Positions 7,991-16,600 of a stretch of DNA of 64,000 nt are shown one piece after another (positions within the stretch are counted from its first letter, which is position 1; each line of letters opens with the position of its first letter). This DNA comes from Pseudoalteromonas rubra (GTDB lineage: Bacteria; Pseudomonadota; Gammaproteobacteria; Enterobacterales; Alteromonadaceae). The translations under genes and the position numbers were made by a program. The DNA lies in assembly GCF_000238295.3 (NCBI RefSeq), contig NZ_AHCD03000036.1:186001-250000 (forward strand). Reading direction: 5' to 3'. The notes under the pieces are model-generated. The model saw only the letters and a list, made by a program, of their open reading frames with translations, was not told the DNA's origin and made no database searches.

Positions 7991-8486
7991 AAATGTAAAG
8001 TATCAATCTGTTATTTTGTACCCGAATACTGATTAGGTTGCGCTCTAAAAGTTTGTTTTAGTTACATTGATTTAGGTAAAAATCATGAGTTATAAGGGGT
8101 TTCTAATTGAGGTTGGCGTGTTGTTTGTCTGATGCACTTTATGAATGGATTCATGGCCAGTAACCGTGAATATGTAAACAAGTGTTACCCAAGACGCTAT
8201 GATTTATTTTATGACGTTTTTTCAACAGCGTATTTTGCGGATAAAATGGGTAGTAAATGACGCATTTTTTTCAGGCTGGCCAGCGCTATATTCACCCCGG
8301 AGAAGAGCAGTACAGCCTTGTTGAGATAAAAAAGTCAGCTGTTTCAGTGCTCTGACCAGTTCTACGGTTCGAGAAACTCATCCTTTTTACCCAGTCTGAG
8401 TCCATAGTGATTGCACAATTGTGGCTTATAAATTCCATGATCAAGATTTCTTTGCGCAAATCTTTACTTAACTCATGGAGACTAAC
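7991..8486. other. Intergenic region between divergent XRE operon and RTX gene
   Basis: About 500 bp that are AT-rich near the XRE side. It must carry the plus-strand promoter of the RTX gene. I see no terminator and no convincing small gene; a 32-codon frame at 8257-8355 is discussed among the rejected items. Confidence 0.4.
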
Positions 8487-10616
8487 ATGGTGGTTTATCA
8501 AAAGGCACTCCTGGCAGCGGCACTTTCGCTGACTTTGTTGCCCAACAATGCTCAGGCGTTGCGGCTGGCTGCGCCAGGCACTTACTGTAACGGCCTGGAT
8601 CGAACTCAGATAGACATCGGTGAGCATGTTGAAAATCAATATATGATTTATCTGGCATTGAGCCCCAAACTGGCTGACACCGCGCTGACCGTATCGGGAA
8701 GTCAGAATTCTATTGTGGTCTCGTACGGTGGCCGCTGTGAGGTGCTTAACGGCAGTAGCTATAACGGGCTGCACGTGAACTTGCCGGACAGTGGTGAATA
8801 CTACAATGGTACGAACCTGGACTTCCATCAGCAGGTATTTGGTGGCGAAGGGAATGATGTGATCCGTACCGGTAATAAAGTGGACTATATTTACGGCAAT
8901 GGCGGCAATGACCAAATTTTCTCGTTTGATGACTATGAGCGCGTGGATGGTGGTGCCGGTGCGGACTGTGTTGAAGAAGGGGATGAAGGCACGATCCAGA
9001 GCCGATTCGAAAACGTGGAATCAACCAGTTGTGCTAACTATGCACCGGCCAGTTGTGAAGGCCTGGACCGTACAAAGATTGCCGTTGCCGATGATAACTC
9101 TTTAAATCCGTACATGAATTACCTGTCGGTGTCACCGAGTGTAAGTGGTGAGAAGCTGACCGCCGAAGGCGATGATGCCCTGGTCACTGTGTACTACGCT
9201 GGCAGCTGTGAAACCTTTGATGTGGGCAACCACAACGGCTTCCAGGTAAACCTGGCCGATAGCGGTGAAGAATATGACGGTACGGCGCTGAACTGGCACC
9301 AGCTGGTGTATGGCGGTGATGGTAATGACACCATCCTAACCGGTAATAAAGTGGATTACGTGTATGCCGGTAAAGGCGATGATACCATTTACACTTATGG
9401 CGATTATGAAAAAGTAGATGGTGGCACGGGCATGGACTGTCTGACCGAAGGGTCAAGCGGCAGTATCCAGAGCAATATCAGCGGTATTGAGCAATACTCC
9501 TGTACGCCAGCGGGGAATGTACCGGCCAGCCTGACGACCGCATACGAGCGTTGTCATATTCAGACTGGTAGCTTTGACAGTGAGCTGAATAATGGGGTGT
9601 GGAAACTGCGTGCACTCGACAACAATCTGACCTTGTTCGTTGAAGAGCACGATGAGTATGTGTTTGCTTACTCAGCGGGCTATCAGCACTGTGCCTTCAG
9701 CAACGCTGTAGAAGAAGTTGAGGTGCAGCTATCAAATGGTAACGATGTCCTGGCGGCAACCGGTGTGGGTCGTGATATGACAGTGTATGGCCTCAATGGT
9801 AATGACACTATCCAGACGGGTCGGGGTAATGACCTGATCTTTGGCGGTGACGGTAAAGACAAGATCCGCGCAGGCGATGGTAACGACTGGGTCGCCGGTG
9901 GCTCTGAGATAGAGACTGATCACGATGGTGTGGTACATCGCGTGCGCATCAGTGGCTATAACAATGACGGCGCAGACGATATTAAAGGTGAAAAAGGCAA
10001 CGATGTGCTGTTTGGCAACCGGGATGGCGATAACATCTCTGGCGGTGACGGGGAAGATATCATCTTTGGTAATGACGGGAATAAAGACCGTTTGTCCGGA
10101 AACTCAGGTGCCGACATCATTGTTGATTCCGGTGGTGGTTCATGGGGCAACCGTGCCAAATCCTGGGGTGGCAGTGGTCAGGACATTCTGGTCTGTGAGC
10201 GAGGCAATTGTGAGCTGAGCGGTGGTGGTAGTAAGGACTTTCTGGCAGCCATTTCTACGTTCTCTAACATTGGTCTGTATGGCGGCGGCGGCGGTGATAT
10301 TCTGTTCGTGCGCGGCGATGAGATCCCACTGGGTACCGGTGGTAGTGGTAAAGACTTTGTCTACAACGAGTGGAATGACAGTGATATCAGTGGCTATCTA
10401 AGCAGTGTGAAGCATAAATCTGGCTACTTTGACCGCGCAGTCCGTAAAGCGGGCAGTGGTATGTCATCACGTCACGAAGAAGTCCTGAGACTGAAGCAAT
10501 TCTACAATGAGAAAGGCTACAGTGAGTTTAAAGGTCGTATTGCTGATCTGGTTGACGAAGACACTTTTGAAGCCTGGCTGAACAACCGCAGTAAGAGCGT
10601 GTACGACTTGCAATAA
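8487..10616 (+). CDS. Secreted RTX/haemolysin-type calcium-binding repeat protein
   Basis: A 709-residue protein, starting at the ATG at 8487 because GGAG lies 8 nt upstream (an ATG at 8475 has no ribosome site). Residues 1-24 form a Sec signal peptide (ending NNAQA). Two tandem ~150-residue modules follow, each opening CxGLDRTxI and containing Gly/Asp nonapeptide repeats (GGEGNDVIRTGNKVDYIYG; YGGDGNDTILTGNKVDYVYA) and a paired Cys. A longer RTX block lies at ~410-620 (GRGNDLIFGGDGKDKIRAG, GGDGEDIIFGNDG). These repeats normally bind calcium and fold outside the cell. Unlike classical RTX toxins it carries a Sec signal and no obvious type I C-terminal signal. No catalytic domain recognised. 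Confidence 0.8.
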   Translation: MVVYQKALLAAALSLTLLPNNAQALRLAAPGTYCNGLDRTQIDIGEHVENQYMIYLALSPKLADTALTVSGSQNSIVVSYGGRCEVLNGSSYNGLHVNLPDSGEYYNGTNLDFHQQVFGGEGNDVIRTGNKVDYIYGNGGNDQIFSFDDYERVDGGAGADCVEEGDEGTIQSRFENVESTSCANYAPASCEGLDRTKIAVADDNSLNPYMNYLSVSPSVSGEKLTAEGDDALVTVYYAGSCETFDVGNHNGFQVNLADSGEEYDGTALNWHQLVYGGDGNDTILTGNKVDYVYAGKGDDTIYTYGDYEKVDGGTGMDCLTEGSSGSIQSNISGIEQYSCTPAGNVPASLTTAYERCHIQTGSFDSELNNGVWKLRALDNNLTLFVEEHDEYVFAYSAGYQHCAFSNAVEEVEVQLSNGNDVLAATGVGRDMTVYGLNGNDTIQTGRGNDLIFGGDGKDKIRAGDGNDWVAGGSEIETDHDGVVHRVRISGYNNDGADDIKGEKGNDVLFGNRDGDNISGGDGEDIIFGNDGNKDRLSGNSGADIIVDSGGGSWGNRAKSWGGSGQDILVCERGNCELSGGGSKDFLAAISTFSNIGLYGGGGGDILFVRGDEIPLGTGGSGKDFVYNEWNDSDISGYLSSVKHKSGYFDRAVRKAGSGMSSRHEEVLRLKQFYNEKGYSEFKGRIADLVDEDTFEAWLNNRSKSVYDLQ

Positions 10617-10682
10617 CACTGACCGTGCTTTTACAAAGCACATTCTAATTACTTGAGATCCGTAACAGGATCCGTCCCGAGC

Positions 10683-10712
10683 AAGGGGGAAGTCTGTGAC
10701 TTCCCCCTTTTT
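10683..10712 (+). terminator. Rho-independent terminator after RTX gene
   Basis: The 11-bp stem AAGGGGGAAGT / ACTTCCCCCTT with loop CTGTG is followed by TTTTTC. Confidence 0.85.
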
Positions 10713-10914
10713 CTTGCCCGACCGTGGCTGCGAAAATAAACAACCGTTTTTGCTGACTGTCATGGTCTTCTTTACCCCGTTCCAATTCCGGACAAGGCGT
10801 CCGCTTTCGCCGAAATTAGAGATGTAAATTATTTAACGCTATGATTTTAATGCTATAAAAATTTGGCACGAAACTGGCTCCAGAGGGGGAGTGACAATCT
10901 TTACGGAGCTTAAA

Positions 10915-12159
10915 ATGGATGTAATTAAACCGCCTGAGCCCACCAGGCGCTGGCGTCGCTGGATGTGGGGAGTGGTCGCTTGTGTTTTTGGGATGAGTGT
11001 CTGGCTGATAGGTCCGAGCGATCAGGTCACCCGGCTGGGGCGGCATGAAGTACTCATTGCAACCGTGGAATATGGACCACTGGCGATTGGTGTGGACAGT
11101 TTTGGCGTGCTGCGCAGTGCGGAGCAACATTTAATCACTGCTGACAGTGATGCGGTAGTGAAACAGATCCACCTCAAAGCGGGTGCACCCGTTGCAGTGG
11201 GGGAGGTGATTGCGACGCTCGATAATCCGGATCTGTCACTGGCGGTTGCGCAGGCACAACAGGCTTTGCAGAGCAGTGATATGGCATTGCAACAGCTGAC
11301 ACTCAATCAACAGCGAGAGTTTCTCAGTGAGCAAACGGCACTGGATAAATTAACCGGCGATCTGGCAACTGCCCGGTTACGGCAGCAGGCCGAGCAGGGG
11401 CTTGCTGAGAAAGGCATCATTTCGCATCTGGCATTTGCCCAGACTCAGTCCCGTGTTGCCAATCTGGCCCGTCAAATGCAGAGCGCACAACAGCGTCTGG
11501 AACAGCTAAAAAAGCTTCATGCCAGTGCGCAGCAGCTGGCATCACAGCGGATTGTTATCCGGCGCCAGGAGCTGGCGCGCAGCCGTGCTAGGTTAGCTGC
11601 ATTGACTATCACGGCACCCGTTGCGGGTATTTTGGAGCGCATGCCACTGGCGGTGGGTCAGCGCCTGACAGTGGGCGATGAAACCGCATTGATCGGCAGT
11701 CAGACACAGCTTCTGGCTGAGCTGCGCGTGCCACAGTCGCAGGTGCAAAAAGTGCTGCCGGGGCAGGCGGTAACCGTGCGGATCCGTGATCAGCAGGTCA
11801 CAGGCATCGTGGGACGGATTGATCCTGTGGTGGCAGACAACAGTGTAAAAGTGGAAGTCGCCCTCCCTCAGACGCTCCCTAAAGCGGCCCGACCTATGCT
11901 CAGTATTGATGCCAGCATCACTGTGGCTGAGCTGGATCAGGCTTTATATATTCGTCGTCCGGCCAATGTGCGTGAGCAACAGACCGCGCAGTTATATCGT
12001 GTGCGTGAAGACGGCGCTACTGAGCTGAAAACGGTGCAATTTGGTGCGCTGGCGGGTCGTTATGTGGTGATAGAGCAGGGTGCCGAACAAAACCAGCGCT
12101 GGATTATTTCTGATTTGAGTAATCTGGCACAACAGGGTGTGCAGGTTGCACTGAATTAA
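10915..12159 (+). CDS. Periplasmic adaptor (HlyD/MacA-type) of an ABC efflux system
   Basis: A membrane-fusion protein of ~414 residues; the ATG at 10915 has GGAG 8 nt upstream and is preferred over the upstream ATG at 10891. An N-terminal membrane anchor (~residues 20-40, WMWGVVACVFGMSVWLI) is followed by a barrel-sandwich hybrid (AVVKQIHLKAGAPVAVGEVI), a long Gln/Ala-rich coiled-coil hairpin (~100-220), the second lipoyl half (ITAPVAGILERMPLAVGQRL) and beta-barrel domains. It joins an inner-membrane pump to an outer-membrane channel. The next two genes encode the ATPase and permease, so it is the adaptor of a MacAB-like exporter of peptides, lipids or drugs. Confidence 0.85.
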   Translation: MDVIKPPEPTRRWRRWMWGVVACVFGMSVWLIGPSDQVTRLGRHEVLIATVEYGPLAIGVDSFGVLRSAEQHLITADSDAVVKQIHLKAGAPVAVGEVIATLDNPDLSLAVAQAQQALQSSDMALQQLTLNQQREFLSEQTALDKLTGDLATARLRQQAEQGLAEKGIISHLAFAQTQSRVANLARQMQSAQQRLEQLKKLHASAQQLASQRIVIRRQELARSRARLAALTITAPVAGILERMPLAVGQRLTVGDETALIGSQTQLLAELRVPQSQVQKVLPGQAVTVRIRDQQVTGIVGRIDPVVADNSVKVEVALPQTLPKAARPMLSIDASITVAELDQALYIRRPANVREQQTAQLYRVREDGATELKTVQFGALAGRYVVIEQGAEQNQRWIISDLSNLAQQGVQVALN

Positions 12160-12214
12160 AGGTTTAAAGGACAACTATGGCACAATGGGGTGTCGGTTTG
12201 TCAGCGGGGATAGT

Positions 12215-12922
12215 ATGACACAGATAATAGCAATGCAGCACATCAGCAAAGTGTTCGAAACCGAAGCACTGCAAACACACGCTTTGCGTCAGGTGAGCCT
12301 GACCATAGAGCAAGGCGAGTTTGTTTCCATCTCCGGCCCGTCCGGGTGTGGTAAATCCACTTTGCTGTCTATTATGGGCTTGCTGGACGAAGCCAGCAGT
12401 GGGCAATACCTTATTCAGGGGGTCGAAGTTGGCACCCTGACCGCCGATCAGCGGGCAGAATTAAGAAATCGTCACATCGGGTTTATTTTCCAGTCTTTTA
12501 ATCTGATCGATGAGTTGTCGGTGTTTAATAATGTGGCATTGCCGCTGCGTTATAGCGAGACCCGCCTGTCGCGTGAGGAGGTGCACAGTCGCGTACAAAG
12601 CTGTCTCGACAAGGTGGGGTTATCGCATCGTGCCGGGCATAAGCCAGATCAGCTCTCTGGTGGACAGCAGCAGCGGGTTGCCATTGCCCGGGCACTGGTT
12701 GCGCACCCCAGCATTCTATTGGTGGATGAACCCACAGGTAACCTCGACTCCAAAAGTGGTGACGCCGTGATGCAACTGATCTCGCAGCTGCATCAGCAAG
12801 GGACGACTATTTGTATGGTGACGCATGATCCCAGGTATGCCGATATGGCACCGAGGCAGATCCGTCTTCTCGATGGTGAAATCGTCGGCGGCAGTCACAC
12901 TCATCGCAGTGCGATTGCCTGA
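12215..12922 (+). CDS. ABC transporter ATP-binding protein (MacB/LolD type)
   Basis: A ~235-residue ATPase. The start at 12215 (MTQIIAMQHISKVFE) has GGGGA about 6 nt upstream; an ATG at 12185 lacks one. Walker A is GPSGCGKST, the Q-loop FQSFNLI, the signature LSGGQQQRVAIARAL, Walker B ILLVDEPTGNLDS and the H-loop THDPR. The sequence is characteristic of the MacB/LolD/FtsE subfamily, which drives mechanotransmission rather than classical transport. It lies between adaptor and permease in one operon. Confidence 0.92.
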   Translation: MTQIIAMQHISKVFETEALQTHALRQVSLTIEQGEFVSISGPSGCGKSTLLSIMGLLDEASSGQYLIQGVEVGTLTADQRAELRNRHIGFIFQSFNLIDELSVFNNVALPLRYSETRLSREEVHSRVQSCLDKVGLSHRAGHKPDQLSGGQQQRVAIARALVAHPSILLVDEPTGNLDSKSGDAVMQLISQLHQQGTTICMVTHDPRYADMAPRQIRLLDGEIVGGSHTHRSAIA

Positions 12923-12936
12923 AGGAATGCTGTGAC

Positions 12937-15330
12937 ATGGGGTTAGATATTCAGGACGCGCTGAAGGCGTTGTATACCCGTTGGCGTATGACGGTGTTTT
13001 TTGTTGTGTTGTTGTCCAGTGCCATGGCGGCCTTGCTGGTCGCCGGCGTGATTGCCTGGCAGGCACATGGTCCATTGCCTTATGATGCACCGGAGCGGCT
13101 TGCCTGGGTGGATGGTGAGTTGCGCAATGAGCAAGGCGAAGTGACGCTCAGCGAATCGTTGTCTGTACCTGCTGCCTGGCAGTTGCATCAGACGCCCGGG
13201 TTATTCGAGCTGGCCACGCCACTTTACTACACAGATATGCTGTATGTGGATCATCCTGAGCAGCCAAAAATTGCGGCGGCACTGGTCGAGCCGGGTTATT
13301 TTTCCTTGTTTAATCTGTCACTGCAAAGTGGTGACTATTTTGCCGCGTCGTCTTTACAGGGGCAGCAAGCGCAAAGTGCTGCGCAGGCGGTTGTCAGTGC
13401 GCGTTTTGCTCGACGTTATTTATCGGGCCAGGAGGCCAGCGGGCAGGTGATCCAGCTCGATGACCGGCGTTTTCAGGTGGTGGGCATTCTCGCCGAGGAC
13501 AGCCGGGAGCCGGAGCTGTTGCGAGCTGCACATTATAGTGATGTCTTTTTACCTTTTTTTAGTCATACCGCGACCGACATGACCCCGTTTGCCGATATGG
13601 CGATCCGTAATAATGTGTTGCTGGTCGGCAGGACCTTACCTCAGGCTAATAAGGTACTGCATTCAGAAGCCATGCAGCTGAGTGCCCGCATCAATGCACT
13701 GACACAGCAGTATGGATTTGGTGAAACAACCCTCCACCTGACGCTGCGCCCGCTCGACACCAAACTCAAAGGGGCGCTACAGGGTATGGGACAATGGCTG
13801 GTTGGCGCAGCACTGGGCGTGGTCGTGGTGACCCTGTGCAATTTGTTTGCGCTGTATTTACTGGATTTTAAAAGTCGCCAGTCGCAGCTGGCGTTACATC
13901 TGGCACTGGGGGCGCGTCAGTCCCGGCTGTTTCGTCAGGTGTTGTGCCATGCGGTTGCGCTGTTTGCCCTTGCGGCTATGGTGGCAACGGGGCTGGCACC
14001 GGGCTTAATGGCACTGGTGCAATACTGGGGGGAGGATATTCTGGGCAGCATCACCTGGTTGCAGTTGTCCTGGCCTGCTTATCTGGGGATGTGGTGTGTG
14101 GCGTTATTACTGGCCTGGGGGTTTGCTCGTAGTGTCTTTACCTTTGTTGACTTACGTGGGCTCAGGCAGCAACTCAGTGGCTCTGGTAAAGGTCAGGTAA
14201 AGCAATTACCAGGCTGGCTCAGTCGATTACTGATCAATACGCAGTTGACGATAGGCATGGTGGTGCTGTGTTTTAGCATCTGGTTGTTAAGTCATTACGG
14301 TGCACAGATTGGCAAAGCACAGGGCTTTGATGACACGGGCTTAATCCAGGTGCAGATGCAGCAGCTGGATTTTGAGCGCGGCGAACAAAAAGCCCGGGCA
14401 CGACGTCAGCTCAGTGAAGCCAATATTGCAACCTTGCTGGCTCAGCCTCAGATAGCCGCGGCCAGCATGGCTGCCAATGATCCACTGGAAATGTCGTGGG
14501 TCGAACCCATCAGTACGGTGCCAGACAGTGCCCGGCAGCTGACCGCTTTTGGGCAATGGAGTGGCGTGGGCTACTTTGAAACCGTTGGCCAACGCGTGCT
14601 GGCAGGTCAGGCGTTCAGTGCGGATCAACTGACGCTGGATGCCCCGGCAGAGGTGGTGATCATAAACCAAAGCCTGGCGGGTAAGTTAGGCCTGACGCTG
14701 CAAGATGTCGGCACTACTTTGTATTCTCGCGATCAGCGCCCGGTCAGATTGCAAGCCATTGTAGAAGATATCTATTCGCCGACCCTGGGGACGCCGGACA
14801 TAGTGTATCTGCCACATAACTTTTTTGTCACTAATCTGATTATCCGGCTGAAGCCAGGGCTGTCGCTCGCAAAATCTGATCTGAATGCTCTGCTGCGCGT
14901 ACAAGATCCTACGCAAAGTGTATTTCAGTTAACCAGCATGACGGCGCGTGCCGCTGCGCTGAGTAAATCGGCCCGGCTCAGTGCCTATACGGGGATCACC
15001 CTGAGTCTGTTGATGTTGCTGCTGGTCGGTGCGGGCTTATATGGGGTGTTGGGCTACCTGGCGCTGTTGTCTGCACCTGTGTGGCACATCAAATGGCAGG
15101 TGGGTGCCAAGGCGGGCACGTTGCTAAAAGAGCAATTGATCAGGCGCTTTTGTCAGGTCTTACCAGTTGCTTTTGTGGCATTGTTGTTACTTACGCTGCT
15201 GTGCTGGGTATTTAAAACGGCGTTGCTGGGCCTGGTAACCAGCTTTTTAATGGCTGTTACCTTTATGTTTTTAATGGTTTTATTGCTGGACTATTACCAT
15301 ACTAAAAGCCAACTGAAAGATTTTTGCTAA
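12937..15330 (+). CDS. ABC transporter permease with FtsX/MacB-type domains
   Basis: A 797-residue permease with AAGGAA upstream of the ATG. Hydrophobic segments occur near residues 18-42, 283-312, 333-360, 380-405, 428-452, 680-710, 735-755 and 762-790, i.e. an eight-helix, two-FtsX-domain plan with large periplasmic domains (~45-280 and ~460-670) of the MacB_PCD type. MacB itself has four helices fused to an ATPase; here the ATPase is separate. With the two preceding genes it forms a tripartite efflux system whose substrate is unknown. It sits 5 kb from the GG-peptide locus, which has no exporter of its own; the link is speculative. Confidence 0.85.
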   Translation: MGLDIQDALKALYTRWRMTVFFVVLLSSAMAALLVAGVIAWQAHGPLPYDAPERLAWVDGELRNEQGEVTLSESLSVPAAWQLHQTPGLFELATPLYYTDMLYVDHPEQPKIAAALVEPGYFSLFNLSLQSGDYFAASSLQGQQAQSAAQAVVSARFARRYLSGQEASGQVIQLDDRRFQVVGILAEDSREPELLRAAHYSDVFLPFFSHTATDMTPFADMAIRNNVLLVGRTLPQANKVLHSEAMQLSARINALTQQYGFGETTLHLTLRPLDTKLKGALQGMGQWLVGAALGVVVVTLCNLFALYLLDFKSRQSQLALHLALGARQSRLFRQVLCHAVALFALAAMVATGLAPGLMALVQYWGEDILGSITWLQLSWPAYLGMWCVALLLAWGFARSVFTFVDLRGLRQQLSGSGKGQVKQLPGWLSRLLINTQLTIGMVVLCFSIWLLSHYGAQIGKAQGFDDTGLIQVQMQQLDFERGEQKARARRQLSEANIATLLAQPQIAAASMAANDPLEMSWVEPISTVPDSARQLTAFGQWSGVGYFETVGQRVLAGQAFSADQLTLDAPAEVVIINQSLAGKLGLTLQDVGTTLYSRDQRPVRLQAIVEDIYSPTLGTPDIVYLPHNFFVTNLIIRLKPGLSLAKSDLNALLRVQDPTQSVFQLTSMTARAAALSKSARLSAYTGITLSLLMLLLVGAGLYGVLGYLALLSAPVWHIKWQVGAKAGTLLKEQLIRRFCQVLPVAFVALLLLTLLCWVFKTALLGLVTSFLMAVTFMFLMVLLLDYYHTKSQLKDFC

Positions 15331-15418
15331 ATCAGTAACAGATTCTTACAAATGTCACGTTATTGAACGTCTCTATATTGGTAAGATAGGCAGTAGGAAA
15401 ATATCAATAGGTAAAGTC

Positions 15419-16585
15419 ATGAAAGCACAAGCACTAAAATGGATCTTTCCCGTTGTGGCGTTGGGCCTTGGGGTGGCAGGCTTTTCAGCCATCAACGCGG
15501 TCGCAAAGGGTGAGGAAGATGAGCAGGTCGTGGATACACGCCCTGTGGTACAGGTCGAATCCGTTCAGGCACAGGATCATCAGGTTCTTATTCAGAGTTA
15601 CGGTGAAGTCACACCACTTGAAACAACCCAACTGTCTGTTCAGGTAGCCGGCGAAGTCGTTTACTGGCATCCCAGCTTTTTGGCCGGCGGCGTGGTTGCG
15701 AAGGGCGATATTCTGCTCAGCATAGAAAAAGACAATTACGAAGCGGCGGTATTACAGGCCGAAGCTCAGCTGGCCAGTGCTGAGGCGGCCTTGATTGAAG
15801 AGCAGGCACAGGCAGACGTGGCAGCAGACGAAGCCAAACGTTTCCCTAACAAAAAACACACCGACCTGTTTTTGCGTAAACCTCAGGTGATGAGTGCCAA
15901 AGCGGCGGTTAAATCTGCCAAGGCCGCATTAATGCGTGCCCAGCGTGACCTGGATAATTGTGATGTGGTTGCACCTTTCAATGGTTTGATTGTGTCTCGT
16001 GACGTGGGCCTGGGTCAGTTTGTGTCAACGGGCAGTGTGGTTGCCCAGCTTAATAACATTGAGCAAGCCGAAGTGGTGATCCCCATCGCAGGTTTCGATT
16101 CAGTGTTTTTACCTGAAACCGTGGGTGGTACCAAAGCGACTGTGTTCAATAAAGGCGTGAATAGCTTTACCCGCGAAGCGCAGATCCATCGTGACCTGGG
16201 CACCGTTGATACCCAAACACGTATGAGCAACCTGGTCGTGCGTATCGAAGATCCATACGGTCTGAACAGTGATAAACCAAAAGTGAAGTTTGGTACGTAT
16301 GTACAGGTGAGCTTTTTAGGTAAAACGCTCAAACAAATCTATCGTTTGCCACAAGAGCTGGTCAATAACCAGACGGTCTGGTTGATCAATGACAATGCGG
16401 AGCTTGAGCCTCGTGAGGTACAGGTGGTCCGTGAGGAAGGGGAATACTTCCTGGTGGGTGCCGGACTGAACAACAGTGACAAGGTGGTTGTCACCTTACC
16501 TGAATACCCACAGCGTGGTATGTCGGTGAAAGTTGCGGGTGCAGATGAGACCAATACGCAGGGCTCTGGCCTGGAAAAGCTATAA
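15419..16585 (+). CDS. RND efflux periplasmic adaptor subunit
   Basis: A 388-residue membrane-fusion protein with an N-terminal anchor (residues 8-30), a barrel-sandwich half (GEVVYWHPSFLAGGVVAKGD), a coiled-coil hairpin rich in Ala/Glu (~100-175), the second half (VVAPFNGLIVSRDVGLGQFV) and beta-barrel/membrane-proximal domains. It ends 15 bp before the RND pump gene, so the two form an operon. The family feeds substrate from the periplasm to the pump and contacts an outer-membrane TolC-type channel, which is not encoded here. Confidence 0.88.
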   Translation: MKAQALKWIFPVVALGLGVAGFSAINAVAKGEEDEQVVDTRPVVQVESVQAQDHQVLIQSYGEVTPLETTQLSVQVAGEVVYWHPSFLAGGVVAKGDILLSIEKDNYEAAVLQAEAQLASAEAALIEEQAQADVAADEAKRFPNKKHTDLFLRKPQVMSAKAAVKSAKAALMRAQRDLDNCDVVAPFNGLIVSRDVGLGQFVSTGSVVAQLNNIEQAEVVIPIAGFDSVFLPETVGGTKATVFNKGVNSFTREAQIHRDLGTVDTQTRMSNLVVRIEDPYGLNSDKPKVKFGTYVQVSFLGKTLKQIYRLPQELVNNQTVWLINDNAELEPREVQVVREEGEYFLVGAGLNNSDKVVVTLPEYPQRGMSVKVAGADETNTQGSGLEKL

Positions 16586-16600
16586 CGGCAGGGACGGATA

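Noticed and set aside
8257..8355. 32-codon plus-strand frame beginning MTHFFQAGQRYIHPG
   Set aside because: Protein-like composition but no ribosome site, no paralogue in the window and no context; could be a gene remnant.
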